Source: Mesocentrotus franciscanus (Eukaryota > Echinodermata > Echinoidea > Camarodonta > Strongylocentrotidae). From it: DNA of 64,000 nt. Both the position numbers and the translations under genes were made by a program. The stretch spans positions 26,975,158-27,039,157 of the forward strand of contig CP137675.1 of NCBI GenBank assembly GCA_037976565.1. Direction: 5' to 3'. Shown here piece after piece: positions 46,101-61,023 of the stretch (positions are counted from its first letter, which is position 1; every line of letters begins with the position of its first letter). The notes beneath the pieces are model-generated. The model searched no databases. It worked only from the letters and a program-made list of their open reading frames with translations, and was not told the origin of the DNA.

Positions 46101-49100
46101 TGGGAGACGGGGGGACACGTCCCCCTCGATTTTTTTTTAGGGGATCGCCCCGGAAAATTTGAAAAAATGTATAGCAAATACTGACTGAAGACTGCAACAC
46201 ACTTTTAGGCTCTGGAGGGCCCAAGAGTGCAGCGTTTAGACAAAGAAAATGCAAAAATCTTCTCACTCGGGAGCTACGCTCCCTCGCATAATATCCTTCA
46301 AAATGTACAAGTAGATATTGTAAAAAAAGTGAAGTGTGAAAAAAGTATATTGCTTGTTTTTATACTATAGTTTTGTTAATACAACAAAACTTCAAAAACT
46401 GTGAGGGTATAGGCCTAGTCACTTTCGTCACCTTCACCCCTTTCGTTCACTATGCTCCCTCGCGCTGGCGTACTGATGGGGGGCTTGGGGCAGTTGCCCC
46501 CCAAATAAAATTCATATATGTGGTTTATTTCTAATTCGATACCAGTGATTTACAAATGTTGCTGAAATGGCATGATTTTTTCCTGAGCTTCCGGGGGCTC
46601 CGCCCCCTGGACCCCACCAAGGGCCCTAAAGCGTGCTCCTGGATGCTCACCTGACCGTTATTAAATGCCTAAAACCCTGAGCTTCTGGGGGTCCGCCCCC
46701 GGACCCCACTCCAGTTAGTGACCTGCATGCCAGTGACACAAATAAGGTATCAAAATATGCTCATCTGACCGTAATTAAATGCCTAAAACCCCTGAGCTTC
46801 CGGGAGCTCCGCCCCTGGACCCCACCAGTGGCCCTAAGCCGGGCCCCTGGTTGCTCATATGACCTTAATTAAATGCTTCATGGGGCTCTGTCCCTTGTCC
46901 CCCGCCGGGGCTTTGCCCCTGGACCCCACGTCAATTTACGCTCCACTTGCTTTGCTCTACCTGATCGTAAATACTTTAGCCCCCCACTTTGAAAATCGTT
47001 CATCGGGGCCTTCATGTAACATGTAAGAATGGTGGTGATGCGGATTTTTTTCTGCCCCCAACGTTTTTGGTCATTACGCCACTGCTCCTCGTCCCTGGCA
47101 TTTCGTCCCCTCGGTCATGAAAAGAAATCGCCGCCCCCTGCCTAGCCTAATATCGTTTAGTAGGTCCTAAGGGAGCCCTGTACCAAATATGGTGCTTTTA
47201 TCCGGCAAGTAACGATAATTTCGCTAAGCCACCTGACTATATTCATAACATGAGATGAGGGTCGCTATTCATAATTCAAATAAGGGACGCTTCCCACAAT
47301 AGGACAATAGATTAGGTATAATATTATGAATACCAACACTCTTTTCTTGCATTATGATTAGTGATTGTTATGATTAACGACCCCGATTTTGTATTATGAA
47401 TAGCGACCCTCCCTCATACTATGAATAGCGGTCCTTAGAAATAGTCCTTATGAATAACGATGAGACCCCAGGTAGTCATGGTGTTCTGATTATCCAAATG
47501 AATCACGGCAACAAGGGCTATTTTTGCTCTAAATTGAATTCAATATATGCTATTGCTATGTGGGGCAAAGTAAATGATTGAGTAGCCTTGCAATAGAATT
47601 GTACAAGGATGGAGAGATTGGTGCTTATCATGTTAGATACTTTTATTATGAACAGCTAATAATGTACGAGTCTATTAAGCATTCAAATGTTTTCTTATAT
47701 CCCTGTTTTCTTGCAAAAGTCCCGACATAAAAAAATATATATTTAAAAGGAAATTATATAAAATACAAGATTTCAGCAAGATCTTTCAAACGGTCATTTT
47801 ACTACCTTTTATGGTAACTGTTCAAGATATTAGAAGGACCTATGGTGAAAGAACAAAGGCAAATGTATAAAATAAAAACCTTGATTTACTCCAAAATAGC
47901 TAAAGTGGATTTAGGTCCTTTTGCAAAAAAACTCATATTCTTGGGGTATAACATAACTACATCAAGGGATTATACAGCATCACACTACTAAGTACAATTA
48001 TATTGATATTGCAAATGGCTATATGGAGGTATTAAGCCGGAGAACATTACTGAACGGCATCTCCAGAACAGACATTTTCAGGCACCTTAAGAAAGCTTAC
48101 ATAATATCCGGCACACCTCGGCAAACAATATTTCATATATTCTCTTACAAATATAATTCAAAGAGAATATAGGCATGTTCCGAGTAGGAATATCCAGTGA
48201 ACATGCACGGGATGTAAACTCACTTAAGATGCTAAAATCAGAATCCTTGTTTACCGAGCCCTTCCCGACTGTTTACTGCCAAATTGTGAACAACGTAGAT
48301 GTTTGCAATGCAAAATAAGCATTAATTTTGTAATCAAGTAGCTCTGAAGCCACAGCAGAGCATATAAAAACAACAACAACAACAGTAGAAAAGTAACATT
48401 AGCATACACTCCACTTTCATCCACAAGAAATTCCAGTATAGATGAATAGTGATTTTCTGCAGGTCACATTTATCGGTTGGGTACAAACTATAGTGCCTGC
48501 TCATCACGATGCCAGGCTTTATTTATCCTAATGGATGGCCCAATAGCTCTGAGGAACGAATCTAATTTCACAATGCTTTGAAACTATTTATTTCGAAATG
48601 TAATTTGAGGACCAGAACTCCAATAAAAATTTGATTGGAATTGAGATAAGAAGAAGATAAACCGAGTAGAAAATGATGTTAGGATCATGGAAATTAGGCC
48701 TATTATAATACAGTTTGTAAAATAATTAGGTTGAAACAATATGAAGATAATTGTGATAACAGTTCTTTAAGAAAAGGATGGTAACATTTGATAATATATA
48801 ACATATCTGCATCATGGAGATTGTTTGGTTGAATATGTGATGTAAGTTTTTGTAATTGTTATTTGAAAATGTAAGAATAAAGAAAATGAATAACACTGTT
48901 ATTTTATTATCTTTATGGTTTTAGTTCTTAACCTTTCTGCTTATTCCCATTTTCACAAATCATTTTGTTGCAGTTTGATGTTAATTCTTCATGATCAGCC
49001 AATTGCTCTTCTTCCGATGGCTCCGTGTGTCACTTAAAGTCAGTGAAAACAAAGTACTCGAATGAGATGGGGTGCTTTACACACTAATATATATAGTAAA

Positions 49101-52100
49101 GCTACATACAATTAACTGAAGGAAAGAAACCTATAGAAAACGGACTGGATATTATTTAAAATACTATTCTAAACAAGAATGTACTACATGTACATTAGGT
49201 TACAATTTCATGAGAGAAATAGAACTCGAGAGGGGGAGAAGGGAAGAAGTGAAGAAAATGAAAGAAGACTAATAGCATGAGAGGAAAGAAAAGAGCTAGA
49301 AAGACAAGAAAATGGTTTAAAAGGGAAAAGGAGGAGCAAGAAAGAGAAAGAGAGTGAGAGAGTTTGTTTTGAGCTTTGGATCAGCTAATGTGCAATACAT
49401 GAAACAGATTTTGAGCGGAGTAATTATCTTTCGGTGAAGAACTTGCATAAGGAGTTTTTTTTTTAATCAAACATTATGGGGAAGAGCAATAAACGGCTGA
49501 GCATTTGTCTTCTGCAGGGCCGTAGCGAGAGTTTGATGTTTGGGGGGCACATACATGTAATTGATCGACGTCCTGGGGAGGGATCTAAGAGGAGGGGTGT
49601 CTAATCTTGGAAAAATAAAAATTTGCCCCCTTGGCTACGGGCCTGGTCTTATGTAAGGCACTTTTTAGGCAGGACAAATGACGGCAGAGCAATTTATTGC
49701 ACTAATTGCCAGAGGAGCATTCATGTCTTCCACGAGGCACTTTTGGATCAGAGAGCAATTTTTTGTCGGCGAAACATTTGTCTTTACGAGGCACTCCTGA
49801 TACGTCGGCGGAGCATTTGTATTTTACGGGGCACTTTTTAGGCGGAGCAAATGTCGGCGGAGCAATTGTCGCTTCATGCGGAGCAATTGTCGGAGGAGCA
49901 ATTGTCGGCGGAGCAAATGTCGGAGGAGCAATTGTCGGCGGAGCAAATGTCGGAGGAGCAATTGTCGGCGGAGCAAATGTCGGCGGAGCAATTGTCGCTT
50001 CATGCGGAGCAATTGTCGGAGGAGCAATTGTCGGCGGAGCAAATGTCGGAGGAGCAATTGTCGGCGGAGCAAATGTCGGAGGAGCAATTGTCGGCGGAGC
50101 AAATGTCGGCGAAGCAAATGTCGGCGGAGCAATTGTCGCTTCATGCGGAGCAATTGTCGGAGGAGCAATTGTCGGCGGAGTAAATGTCGGAGGAGCAATT
50201 GTCGGGGGAGCAAATGTCGGCGGAGCAATTGTCGTCGGAGCAACTGTCGTTCGAGGAGCATTTGTCACCGGAGCATTTATCACTTCATGCGGAGTAATTG
50301 TCGGCGGAGCAAATGTCGCGGAGCAATTGTCGGAGGAGCAATTGTCGGCGGAGCAAATGTCGGGGGAGCAATTGTCGGCGGAGCAAATGTCGCGGAGCAA
50401 ATGTCGCGGAGCAATTGTCGCGTTTTGCGGAGTAAATGTCGGCGGAGCAATTGTCGGCGGAGCATGTGTCGGGTTACCGTGCCCGTCCCCTGACATTGTG
50501 ATTTTATTATTCATATAAGTATTCCCAACCTCCATCGTTAAGATTTTAAATGTTTACATTTTCAAGTCGATTGCTTTTAAGATTTAATCCCGGATGGTGG
50601 TCAACATACCTGACTAGTATCGATATAGGTAAATCCTGAGAGACTGAATGCAGCCAGTCCATTCATTCCCAGATCATGGCGCATAACTGTCTGTTCTACC
50701 TGACACCTAAATTCGAACAGAACGAGAAACAAGACAAATAATCAATACACGGCCCTGTAAAATGAAAATGGAATAATGATCAATAGATGTATTGTATTAT
50801 ATATCTATTGTACCTCCCAATTGGTTGCAGTTAACTGTACTTTACCATGCATTGTTTCTATCTGTAACATAATATTTATTATAAGCTGCTAGTTATTGTA
50901 AAGTTACCATCGAATGAAGGAGATATTATTTAAATTTTTGAGAGGTAAAATCAACTGTAACTTTTAAATTTACATGGCCTTGGAATGTTTTGAAATGTAT
51001 GGATCAAGTCTTTGTATTTGCTATTTTCAGCTTTATATGACTTCTCTTTCGGCCATCCATAGTATATAGTTATTGATGGTTTAACAAATATTGAAGAGTT
51101 AGCCACCTTTGTCAATCCTTGTCTATAAGTATAAGTACACGTATTGGCAAACGTGTTTCTGAGTTTTCTACGAATTGCCGTGAGATAGATTGCGGCCGAA
51201 CTAGAGTCTATAACACTTCAAGATAAAGGTGATATTTGGTCTTGTAATTTCATTTTGAAATGAATTGGAAATGCTTGATTAACTAGTAAAGAAACAGGGG
51301 TCTATTGCGAGATTTTGGATTCATCAAAATGATAATAAACCGACTCGATGTCGACAAAAAGCACACGCACTGCACAGATATCGGTATATGGGACTGCACA
51401 CATGCAATATGCAGGAATGTTTGGTCACAATTCTCCAGCTATTTCTCATCATATTTAGAATATAAGCGAATCGTACCGTACCATTCACGTACAAGAGTGA
51501 GCATAGACATTGAACAATAAATTGGTCTCTGAAAGAAAATTGCAAAAATGAGGCATCTGGCTATTCACATGTTGATGAGCATTCCCATCTTATAGAGTAA
51601 AATTAAAACAATGAAATATAAAACAATCACGAGCAACAGTAAAGGGGAGGCATCTTGACCATGCTTGTCAAACTCATGCAGTCCTGAGACTTCAGTTGAC
51701 ATCCAGAGCTCCACCCTCCGCATAATTTATCATATTTGTTTTCATTGCTGAAGAAGAATATCTTACAGGTGAGCGTGTTCATTGAGATTCGAATGGTTAC
51801 TTGCTCTATTTTTGCAGTTTTTTTAATCAGACCTTTTAACAGTTAAATGAATGTGCCCATCCAAGCGTAAAAGTTCAAAACTTGAGTTTAATTGATGTTG
51901 GTATAGTATAACAGTGTAGTTTCCCCGTAATTTGATATATAATCATATTCTATTGACGGTTTATATTAACATTTTGAAAAATAAAGAGTGTTCACTTTCG
52001 TTTTTTGCGGAGTGTATTTTTTTCTTCACCAGACCTAAGCCTTCTCGTTCACTGGACAGAATGTAAGAGAAGGCCTACCCATCCGTTATCAGGTTGTATC

Positions 52101-52399
52101 TCCTGCTGTCTTCGGGGTTAGTCGTCGGTGTCGTCCAGCAGGAATCGATGACCACCCGCTGATCGGCGGCGGTCATGGCCTCCACAGCAAAGTACGCTCT
52201 CTGGTTGACAGGTACGTTGGCGGAGGACGAGTTGACCTTTGTCGTGAAAGTGTCGTCGGTGTACATTGCAAAGCCGAACGTTGCACTTAAGAAAAAGAGA
52301 ACAACAAAATCGTGGAAATTTCTTTTTACTTAGAGACACTTACGGTAAGCGCACTACAATGTCCGAACATGACGAATGGATTTCTCTCTCCTCCTCCCC

Positions 52400-52430
<31 letters not shown>

Positions 52431-55400
52431 CTCTCTCTCTACCTTATGGACAGATAGCGGCCTATAAATATGTAAAATAAGCTCGCCAAAAACAAACAAC
52501 TAGCTTCCGTTATGTGCGTCTGCCTCGTGAATAATAAAAGGCCTAAATATCATCGTCAATGACAATTTCGTGTAATATTAATAATATGGTTATTTAATAG
52601 CGCCGGTATCCGCCAGCTCTGACGCTCATGGCGTTTTACACATATTACCCCAGTCATAGCCGAGCTGCCAAAGTAACTAGCGCTCAAGCATATCAGGTAC
52701 CCATTTACACCTGGGTGGAGAGTGGCAAATGTAGATTAACGTCTTGCCAAAGGATTAGTGCCGCGGCGGGACTTGAACCCCGTACCTTGTGATCTGCAGT
52801 CGGGCGACTTATCCACTACACCGCAACACCTCTACATTGCTCTTTAATATAGACCATGATTCAGACCCCTGTTTAACAACTGTGATAATACAAATGCAGA
52901 AAATCATAACTGTGCTAGGGATATTGCCTTAAGTTAGCATAGCACGCTGTTATCCCCTTTTCTGTAAGAAGCCGCATTCATGAGGATTCCTGAACAACCC
53001 CAGCACTACCCATGGCAGAGTAACCGAGACNNNNNNNNNNNNNNNNNNNNNNNNNNNNNNNNNNNNNNNNNNNNNNNNNNNNNNNNNNNNNNNNNNNNNN
53101 NNNNNNNNNNNNNNNNNNNNNNNNNNNNNNNNNNNNNNNNNNNNNNNNNNNNNNNNNNNNNNNNNNNNNNNNNNNNNNNNNNNNNNNNNNNNNNNNNNNN
53201 NNNNNNNNNNNNNNNNNNNNNNNNNNNNNNNNNNNNNNNNNNNNNNNNNNNNNNNNNNNNNNNNNNNNNNNNNNNNNNNNNNNNNNNNNNNNNNNNNNNN
53301 NNNNNNNNNNNNNNNNNNNNNNNNNNNNNNNNNNNNNNNNNNNNNNNNNNNNNNNNNNNNNNNNNNNNNNNNNNNNNNNNNNNNNNNNNNNNNNNNNNNN
53401 NNNNNNNNNNNNNNNNNNNNNNNNNNNNNNNNNNNNNNNNNNNNNNNNNNNNNNNNNNNNNNNNNNNNNNNNNNNNNNNNNNNNNNNNNNNNNNNNNNNN
53501 NNNNNNNNNNNNNNNNNNNNNNNNNNNNNNCAGAGTAACCGAGACCTTCCTAAATGTGAGAGTCAATAACTCTGAGGGACTGCTGAACAACCTAGGTGCT
53601 GCTCATGCTAGGGTAACCGAGACCTCCTTACCTGCAAGAGCCATAGGCCTAACTCCGAGGGATTTCTAAACAGCCCCAAATGCTGCTCAAAGCAGAGTAA
53701 CCGTATTCGATACCTCCTTACTAGTCAGTACCGGCTTCTCTGCAGGACTGCTGAACAACCCTAGCGGTGATCATAGCAGAGTAACCTTTTCGATACCACG
53801 TTACCCTCTATCTCTGAGGGACTGCTGATCAACCTGTCCAGTAATTGGTAATGACAAAGTAAGCAAGATAGTCTTACCTATAAGAGCCTGTATCACTGAG
53901 GGACTGCTGAACAACTCCAGCACTGCCGACGGCAGAGTAACCGTATTCCAGACGATGTACGCGCTCGTAGAAACAGGTAATGGGAAAAGACACAGTAATG
54001 TCGCGGGAAACAACGTTACCGCTATTATTCCCGTTGACGATGCGATTCTTGTATACGTCTAAGTCACCGTCCAACTATGGTTATGGAGAAATTACACAAG
54101 ACAAAATAAATTAATAAATTACGGATAATCGTTTCCGTGAACATTTTCTTAATCCTTAAGTTAAGTTGCCCAAATGGTGAAAAAGAACAGAAACAATTAA
54201 AATTTGTATGTGATACCAAAGAAAAGGCAACGAGAGAATAAATGTATAAATGGGCATACGAAATGATTTTTGTCCTCGTTTAATCTAGGACAGGCTTTAT
54301 AAGCATTTGTGACTAAATGATAATCCTTCACCTCTTGAACCTTCATGCAGACACCACTGCATTTTCACTATGTCATGCTAAAAGTAAAGGTAAGGACTGG
54401 TAATGATATTATACTGTGAGCGAAAATAATGTTTGGAAGCAATCAAGTGTAGAGTGTAAGGCTTTAGAATGATCAAATTGAAAAGATATTGACTCCACTT
54501 TGCTGAAAATCGCATGCGATGCAAATAGAAACGGATATATAGGATTAAACACACATGTGGCTTAAAAGTTTGGTTTCAATATTAATCTATATTTCGTCAT
54601 AATGTCATATCGAATATGAGGGCATTTGTCATACCATCATTTTGAGGGGACGTTTCTATTAATATGATATCCTTCCGGACTGACTTTACAATAATTATAA
54701 TATTGAAAAAGCTCAGAATTTTGTTCACTTTTATCAGAACCTACCCTCGCTTTTAAGATTTACCTCTTTGGTTGTTCCACATTGGTCAAACATAGTGGTG
54801 AAAACAATGTTGTTCCTTCGACTACACCAGTACAAGTCGGGTCGTCTTCGAACCTGACGACATCCCCTGCTAGGTCGGGCAAGATAGACCGATCGATCGT
54901 TACCCGGATTGAATCACTCCTGCACTCCAGACGGACGCTGCTGTTGGTGACTGGACGAGGGGTCTCTATGGCAACCATTAACAAATATTAATTTTCGATG
55001 AATGTCAAGATTGTTTTATAGAGGGGGAGCGGAAAAGGAAAAACAGACTTAGAGATATCGTTGTCTAGTAGTCAGGAAAATGAGCTCATAAGTGTGTGGG
55101 TAGTCCTGAAAAGGAATGTTGGATTTGAACTGTTAAAAGTGAGAGAGAGAGAGAGAGAGAGAGGGGTCTTTTTGGGGTTTCGTCTTGAGTACTTTATGGT
55201 ATTATATGAATAATGGTGGAGACATTTAGAGGCATTCTTTCTTGAGAGGAGTCCTGAGAAGGATTACATGTTATGAATGTTCGGCGTTCCGAACAGATTG
55301 TTCGGAAAATTGTTATTTTTATATAACATTATAATATAACTTTCCATTTGAAAACAGGTGTCGGTTTGGCAAAGTCTCAAGAGAACCCTTCTTTCTATTA

Positions 55401-56537
55401 ATACTTAAATAACATATTATGCTTTGGGAGAAATATGGAACAAAATTAAATTTTAATCATGAAGTTTTATTTTAAGGCAATATCAAAACTCAAATTCATT
55501 TTAAATCTTAGTGACGAAGGAATTCATGATTTTACCGTTACAGGTAGGCACGTTCCCACTCCATGATCCGTTGTTGCAGCGTATACTAGAAAGACCAACC
55601 AACGTGAAGTTTGTGTTGCATGTAAACGATACCTCCGCGTCGTGGCTGTAGTCGTTTCCAACAGCCATGCCGTTGGCCGGAGAGCCGGGATATGTGCAGT
55701 TCACTTTGGTTTAGGGGAAAAGGGTCCAAGACCAAGATATATCATGATAAACTAAACTTCCTGCAGTGAACATGGTGCTAATGTTCAACGCCATCAGTGT
55801 TTTAATAATATCATTGCGATAAGTAGACTTGTCATCACTTCATTCACGTTCGATCGTGTATTCACCACTAGCAATAATGGGGGGCACAACAGCTACATTC
55901 CCGCCCAAAATGTCGTTTTCATTTTGTTCATATCTAGCTTTTCACCCTGGCATGTTTTTCTTTCTTCTTCACCCATTCTATTATTTCTGTAATACTCTCT
56001 TATTCTTTTCTTCCAGTCTTGTTTGTAAAATATTTGTGCACTGTGCCCGTCCCCCCCCCCCCCAACTCACATCATGAAATCTGGAGCCACTTATTTACTT
56101 ACATGGTTGAATGCATTCAAAACGTGGGACAGTCCACATGCCGTCAGAGCAAGAACCCGTCACACCAGGGACGGACAAGACGCCGGATTCACAGGTAAAC
56201 TGGATATTTGTTTTGTCGTAGTAGGTGGGTAGATCTGGGTAGACCACGGCAAATTCAGGAGGGGTATAGTCGGCGGCTGTGCAGTTCGCTGAGTGTCGAA
56301 ATAAGATAACAACCATGTATTCTTTCATTTGTTAAATATTTATATAACTCATGTTGTTCTTTGTTTCTAATGCAGATGTGATTTCATTTTGTTTGTGTCG
56401 AAAAAGAGCGCCTTGAGCATTTGATTTCAAGTGGATATGGCACTTTAGAAAGTATATAATTTTCTTCTAATTATTATTACTGTTATCATTAATAGTAGTT
56501 GTAGTAGTATCAACATTATCATTATTATTGTTATTAA

Positions 56538-56610
<73 letters not shown>

Positions 56611-59600
56611 AATAATTATTATTATAATAATAATAATATTATTAATAATAATAATAATATTATTATTAAAGCATCCAATATGAATAAACAAAAAGGTCCT
56701 AAAGAGAACTCCTGAACATCACGATAATACCCGCCGTTTATGTGCCCATTGATGACCAATGGCCCACGTAGCTAATGATTGCCATGGGCATATTGTATAC
56801 CAAGCTAGAAAGAAGGTATTTCACTACTCATGAAACAAGATGCCAAAATCACGTGACGTAAGTGTGCGGCACCTTGCAAAATAGAGCCAATTAGTGAACT
56901 CACAACTAGATACCTTTGCGAGGCTCCAAGGTCGGGGCGAAACATAGTAAACTACATTGTATCCTAACATGGGCAAGTGGGCATGTTCATGTCATTTAAG
57001 GGTTAAACAAACATTTACTACAATACGTTCATGAGTAACGACCAGGGTTACTTTAGTATTTTAATTTTATTTAATTTTATTTAATTTCATTTTATTATAT
57101 TTCATTTTATTATATTTTATTTTATTATATTTCATTTCATTTCATTTTATGTTATCTCATCTTATTTTAATTAATTTCATTATATTCATGATTATGTTTG
57201 ATCTCATTTAGATTTATTTAATTTTTTATTTCATTTCATTTTTAACATTTTTATTTTTTTATTATTTCATTGTATCTTATTTATTTTATGTTATTTTATT
57301 TTATTGTACTTACCATAACACTTAGCAAAGGGGTTCGGGAATTCGCCGTCGTTGCATACCTGGACACCGCTGGTACTCCCGAGGGTTATTTCGTTGTAAC
57401 TCCGTCCACTATTGCATTGGAACTCAACACTGGTCTGATGGTCAACTACCTGTCCCGAAGTTTGGCCATTATCAAGGGTTGATGTATTGGTGTCAGGTAT
57501 GGTGCACTTATCTGTACCATGCGTAAAATCGGATCGATATGTTAGAATATTTACTTTTCACTTTTTTTGGAAGGCTTTAATGATAATATTAATACTACTA
57601 CTACTACTACTACTACTACTAGTAATAATGATAGGTCCATTTATATAGCGCAGCTACTATATGAATATACTCTACTTGCACTTAATACAACGTATCATAT
57701 TATTACCCCCAGCTGTAGCTGAGCCGCCATAAAGGCGCTAAAGCATTCAAGGAATTTCTTCCTACCGGGTACCCATTTACTTTACCTGGAGTGTGACAAA
57801 TGTAAATTAATGTCTTGCCAAATGATATTAGTGCACCGTTAGCGAGTAATGGTAATAATAATAACAATAATAATTTTGTTTACCCAGGGAAGCCTCAACA
57901 ACTTCTATGCTGTTCTTTCAGAGGACCCTGCAATAACTATTACCCCCAGCTATTGCCAGATACTCATTGTCACCTGGGTGGAGAGTGGCAAACGTTGATT
58001 AACGTCTTGACAAAGGACATTGGTGCCGGGCTGAGATTTTAACTCTCAACCCGTGGATTGAGAGTCGAGTCAACGAATCACTTTACTTGAAACACGCACA
58101 ATCTCAAACATATGTGGAGAACATTTGTTGGAACTGTTCTTTCAGAAAGATAACTGTGCACATAAAGAAAATTTTGCACATAAAGATAATTTTGCACATA
58201 AAGAGTTATTAAAGGGTAATCAACTCCCTGTCCTGAGTTCTCTGGTATGAAAGGAAAACAAATAAGATAAAGAGAATGAAGACGGTTTGAAATAAATTGC
58301 ACCAATAATAAAGGGGTTATGTTAATGTTTTAAATATGAGATCACTAAATCTGTGCGAATATCACATTGGCAATTTGGTCAGTGGACTGTGAGGTAGTCA
58401 TGGACAACTCTCCCGTTTGTCGTGCCCAAATATTATATCTTCAATTTTGTTTCTCCTAAGTGCTTTCTCCATGGGTGCACTTCCCAAAATATATAACATT
58501 ATGGATAGCATAATCATTATAAGACCTTTAAAAGTAAGACCCCCTGAGTGATATATTTTGGATGTGTGTTTGTTATTTTAGTCATTTTCTGTGTTGAAAC
58601 AAATGGGAAAGATATTCGGCATTACGTCACAGTGACATTACCGATTCAGCCAATTTTAAGTACGCGTACGTACTGTAAAGTGATTACACCTTTCAAGAAA
58701 TTATATATTTTTTTAAAATTCAATTTTGATCAGTTTTAATTTTTTTAAAGACTAGCTGGTCGAGATTGGATTTTCGTTAAAGTAATCTTACAGTAGCAAG
58801 CGGGAGGGGTTGGCACCCATGTTCCGTCGCGGCACGTAGAGGCATCGGTTCCGGTCATGGTAGTGGTGGCGGAGTCACAGGTGAACTGCGCAATTGTACC
58901 GTCTTCGTAGGTATCCTGTTGGGGTGCGATGGTCACTGTGGCGTTGAGGTCTGGTCGAGTACACGAGCCTGCGTTCAAAAGACAATAACTTGGAAAATAG
59001 TTATTTCTTCACAATCAGAGGGTGAACATTCTTTGTTTTGGTAAGCTTTCACTTGCCGTGCCGAAAGCGTTTTTAGACTTCTTCTTCTTCTGACCTATGT
59101 CAGACTAACCTCTTCAGTGATAAAGGTAATAGGTTAAACGATTGTATAAATTTGTCTAAACAAATATTTTCAATCCCAGTAGGCTATTGTTAAAGATACT
59201 ATGTCCCTTTTGCAGCCAACATCAAATTCTGTAGAACTTTGCAGGAATTATGAATATGTCATGTATGTCCTATCTGTGAAATTTAAACGTTAGCAGTGTC
59301 CTAATATTCAAATTATGCAAGGAAACCTGTTTACTTGCTAGACTTCACTGTCAGACACTATTGAGTGACTGACTGGCTTTTTTCATCTTTGGTAATAACA
59401 TACATAAAATGAGCTGTAAAGGGTACATGAGCATTTGTCTACATCAATAACCCACTTCTTGTAATGGCCAAAATTAAACTGATTGAATCTTTGCGCAGCA
59501 TAAAACGTACGACCATTCGGTACAATGGTCTGAAAAATCAGACTATTACTTACTGGCTCTATAGCTCCTAAGTCGATTCGACAACTAATAGTCGTTATTT

Positions 59601-60951
59601 TCCCACTTAAAGACATTTTCAAGCCCCTTTTTTAGGGAAGTTCTAAATTAGTATTATCTTTCAAATGCCGTTGGAATTTAACCTTTTCAATTTTTCGGCC
59701 TGCAAATGGGACATAGTACCTTTAAAAAAATATATATATGAGTTACATTTTTTTAAACAAGATTTTGAATAAGTCAACGTAAACGAAATTGGGGCAGGTA
59801 TTTATGTGTTTTCCCTTATAAATGAGTTCAAGCAAACTTAACCAGACACACTAATATTTGAAAATAAAATTATAAAAACAATACAACACAAAACAAGAAA
59901 AATAAAATGGCAAGTACATGTATATGTTTACTTAAAAGATAATAAGATTGAAATTGGACGGAAAAAATACGACATCTTATTTCTATTACCAATTTTGTTT
60001 TAATGAATACAGAACTTATTAACATTGATATCAAACCATGAAGGCCCTTTTTGAAGATTAAAAAAGAAGACAAGATTATTCCATTTCTCTTTTTTAATAA
60101 AAGAATGATATATCCATGTTTGTTTCCTATATCGATTTTTTTTCCTCAAATTTTCACTGATCTCTCTATTTCAATTCACACCTGATATCAAATGGGACTT
60201 TCCGTTTCAATCTTCCTACTTCCTTTGCATCAATAAATGCAATCACCCTCATTGCACACGCGGTTGCGTTATTGCTTGCGCTAGTCAAAACACTATAGCT
60301 CAAACGTCCGCAACTCAACGCAACGTGAGCCCTTGTCATTTCACTTTTGTACAAGGTCACTTTCACACGGTGCGTCAAAGTTTCTGACGCACTACTCCGT
60401 CAGGCAAATGACGCCTCGTATGCAATGAGCACAATGGCCCGAATTCACAAAGGAGGTTTAACTTAACCCATGATTTAAGATTTAAACCCTCATTTACATA
60501 ACCCATGGTTTAAAAATTAGCCCCAAATAAGCGTACCTTGCCTTGCGCGGTCTAATATTGGACCTCTGACTGTGTCGCGCTTATTTTGCGCTAATTTTAG
60601 ACCATGGGATATGTAAATGAGGAATTAAACCATGAGTTAAATTGAAACCTCCGTTGTGAATTCGGGCCAATAAGTGTATACCTAAGCATCTGGGCGCAGA
60701 TTGACTCCATTCCCCACTAGTGCTGCAAAACGCAGAATCAGCTCCAACTCTCTTATAGCCCTCGTTGCAGACGTATTGGATCTGAGCGAAAAGATCGTAG
60801 ATATCTCCCGTAACATAACCATTGATAGGAACCTCGGGTTCGGGACACCCACTAGCAGCTTCAAAAATAAAAGATTGGAAAATTATTAGTGATATCGTTA
60901 CCTCAATGTGGGCTCTATATCATGTAATGTTTTGTGCATTTCATGTTATTG

Positions 60952-61023
<72 letters not shown>

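Noticed and set aside
49702..50535. 277- and 270-codon open frames rich in APPTIAPPTF / GGAIVGGANV
   Set aside because: Produced by the stop-free 15-bp satellite, open in several frames and on both strands, with no start context, splice logic or conserved domain.
52980..53669. 229-codon plus-strand and 194-codon minus-strand frames across 53031-53530
   Set aside because: Mostly N; the gap lies in a minisatellite in an intron.
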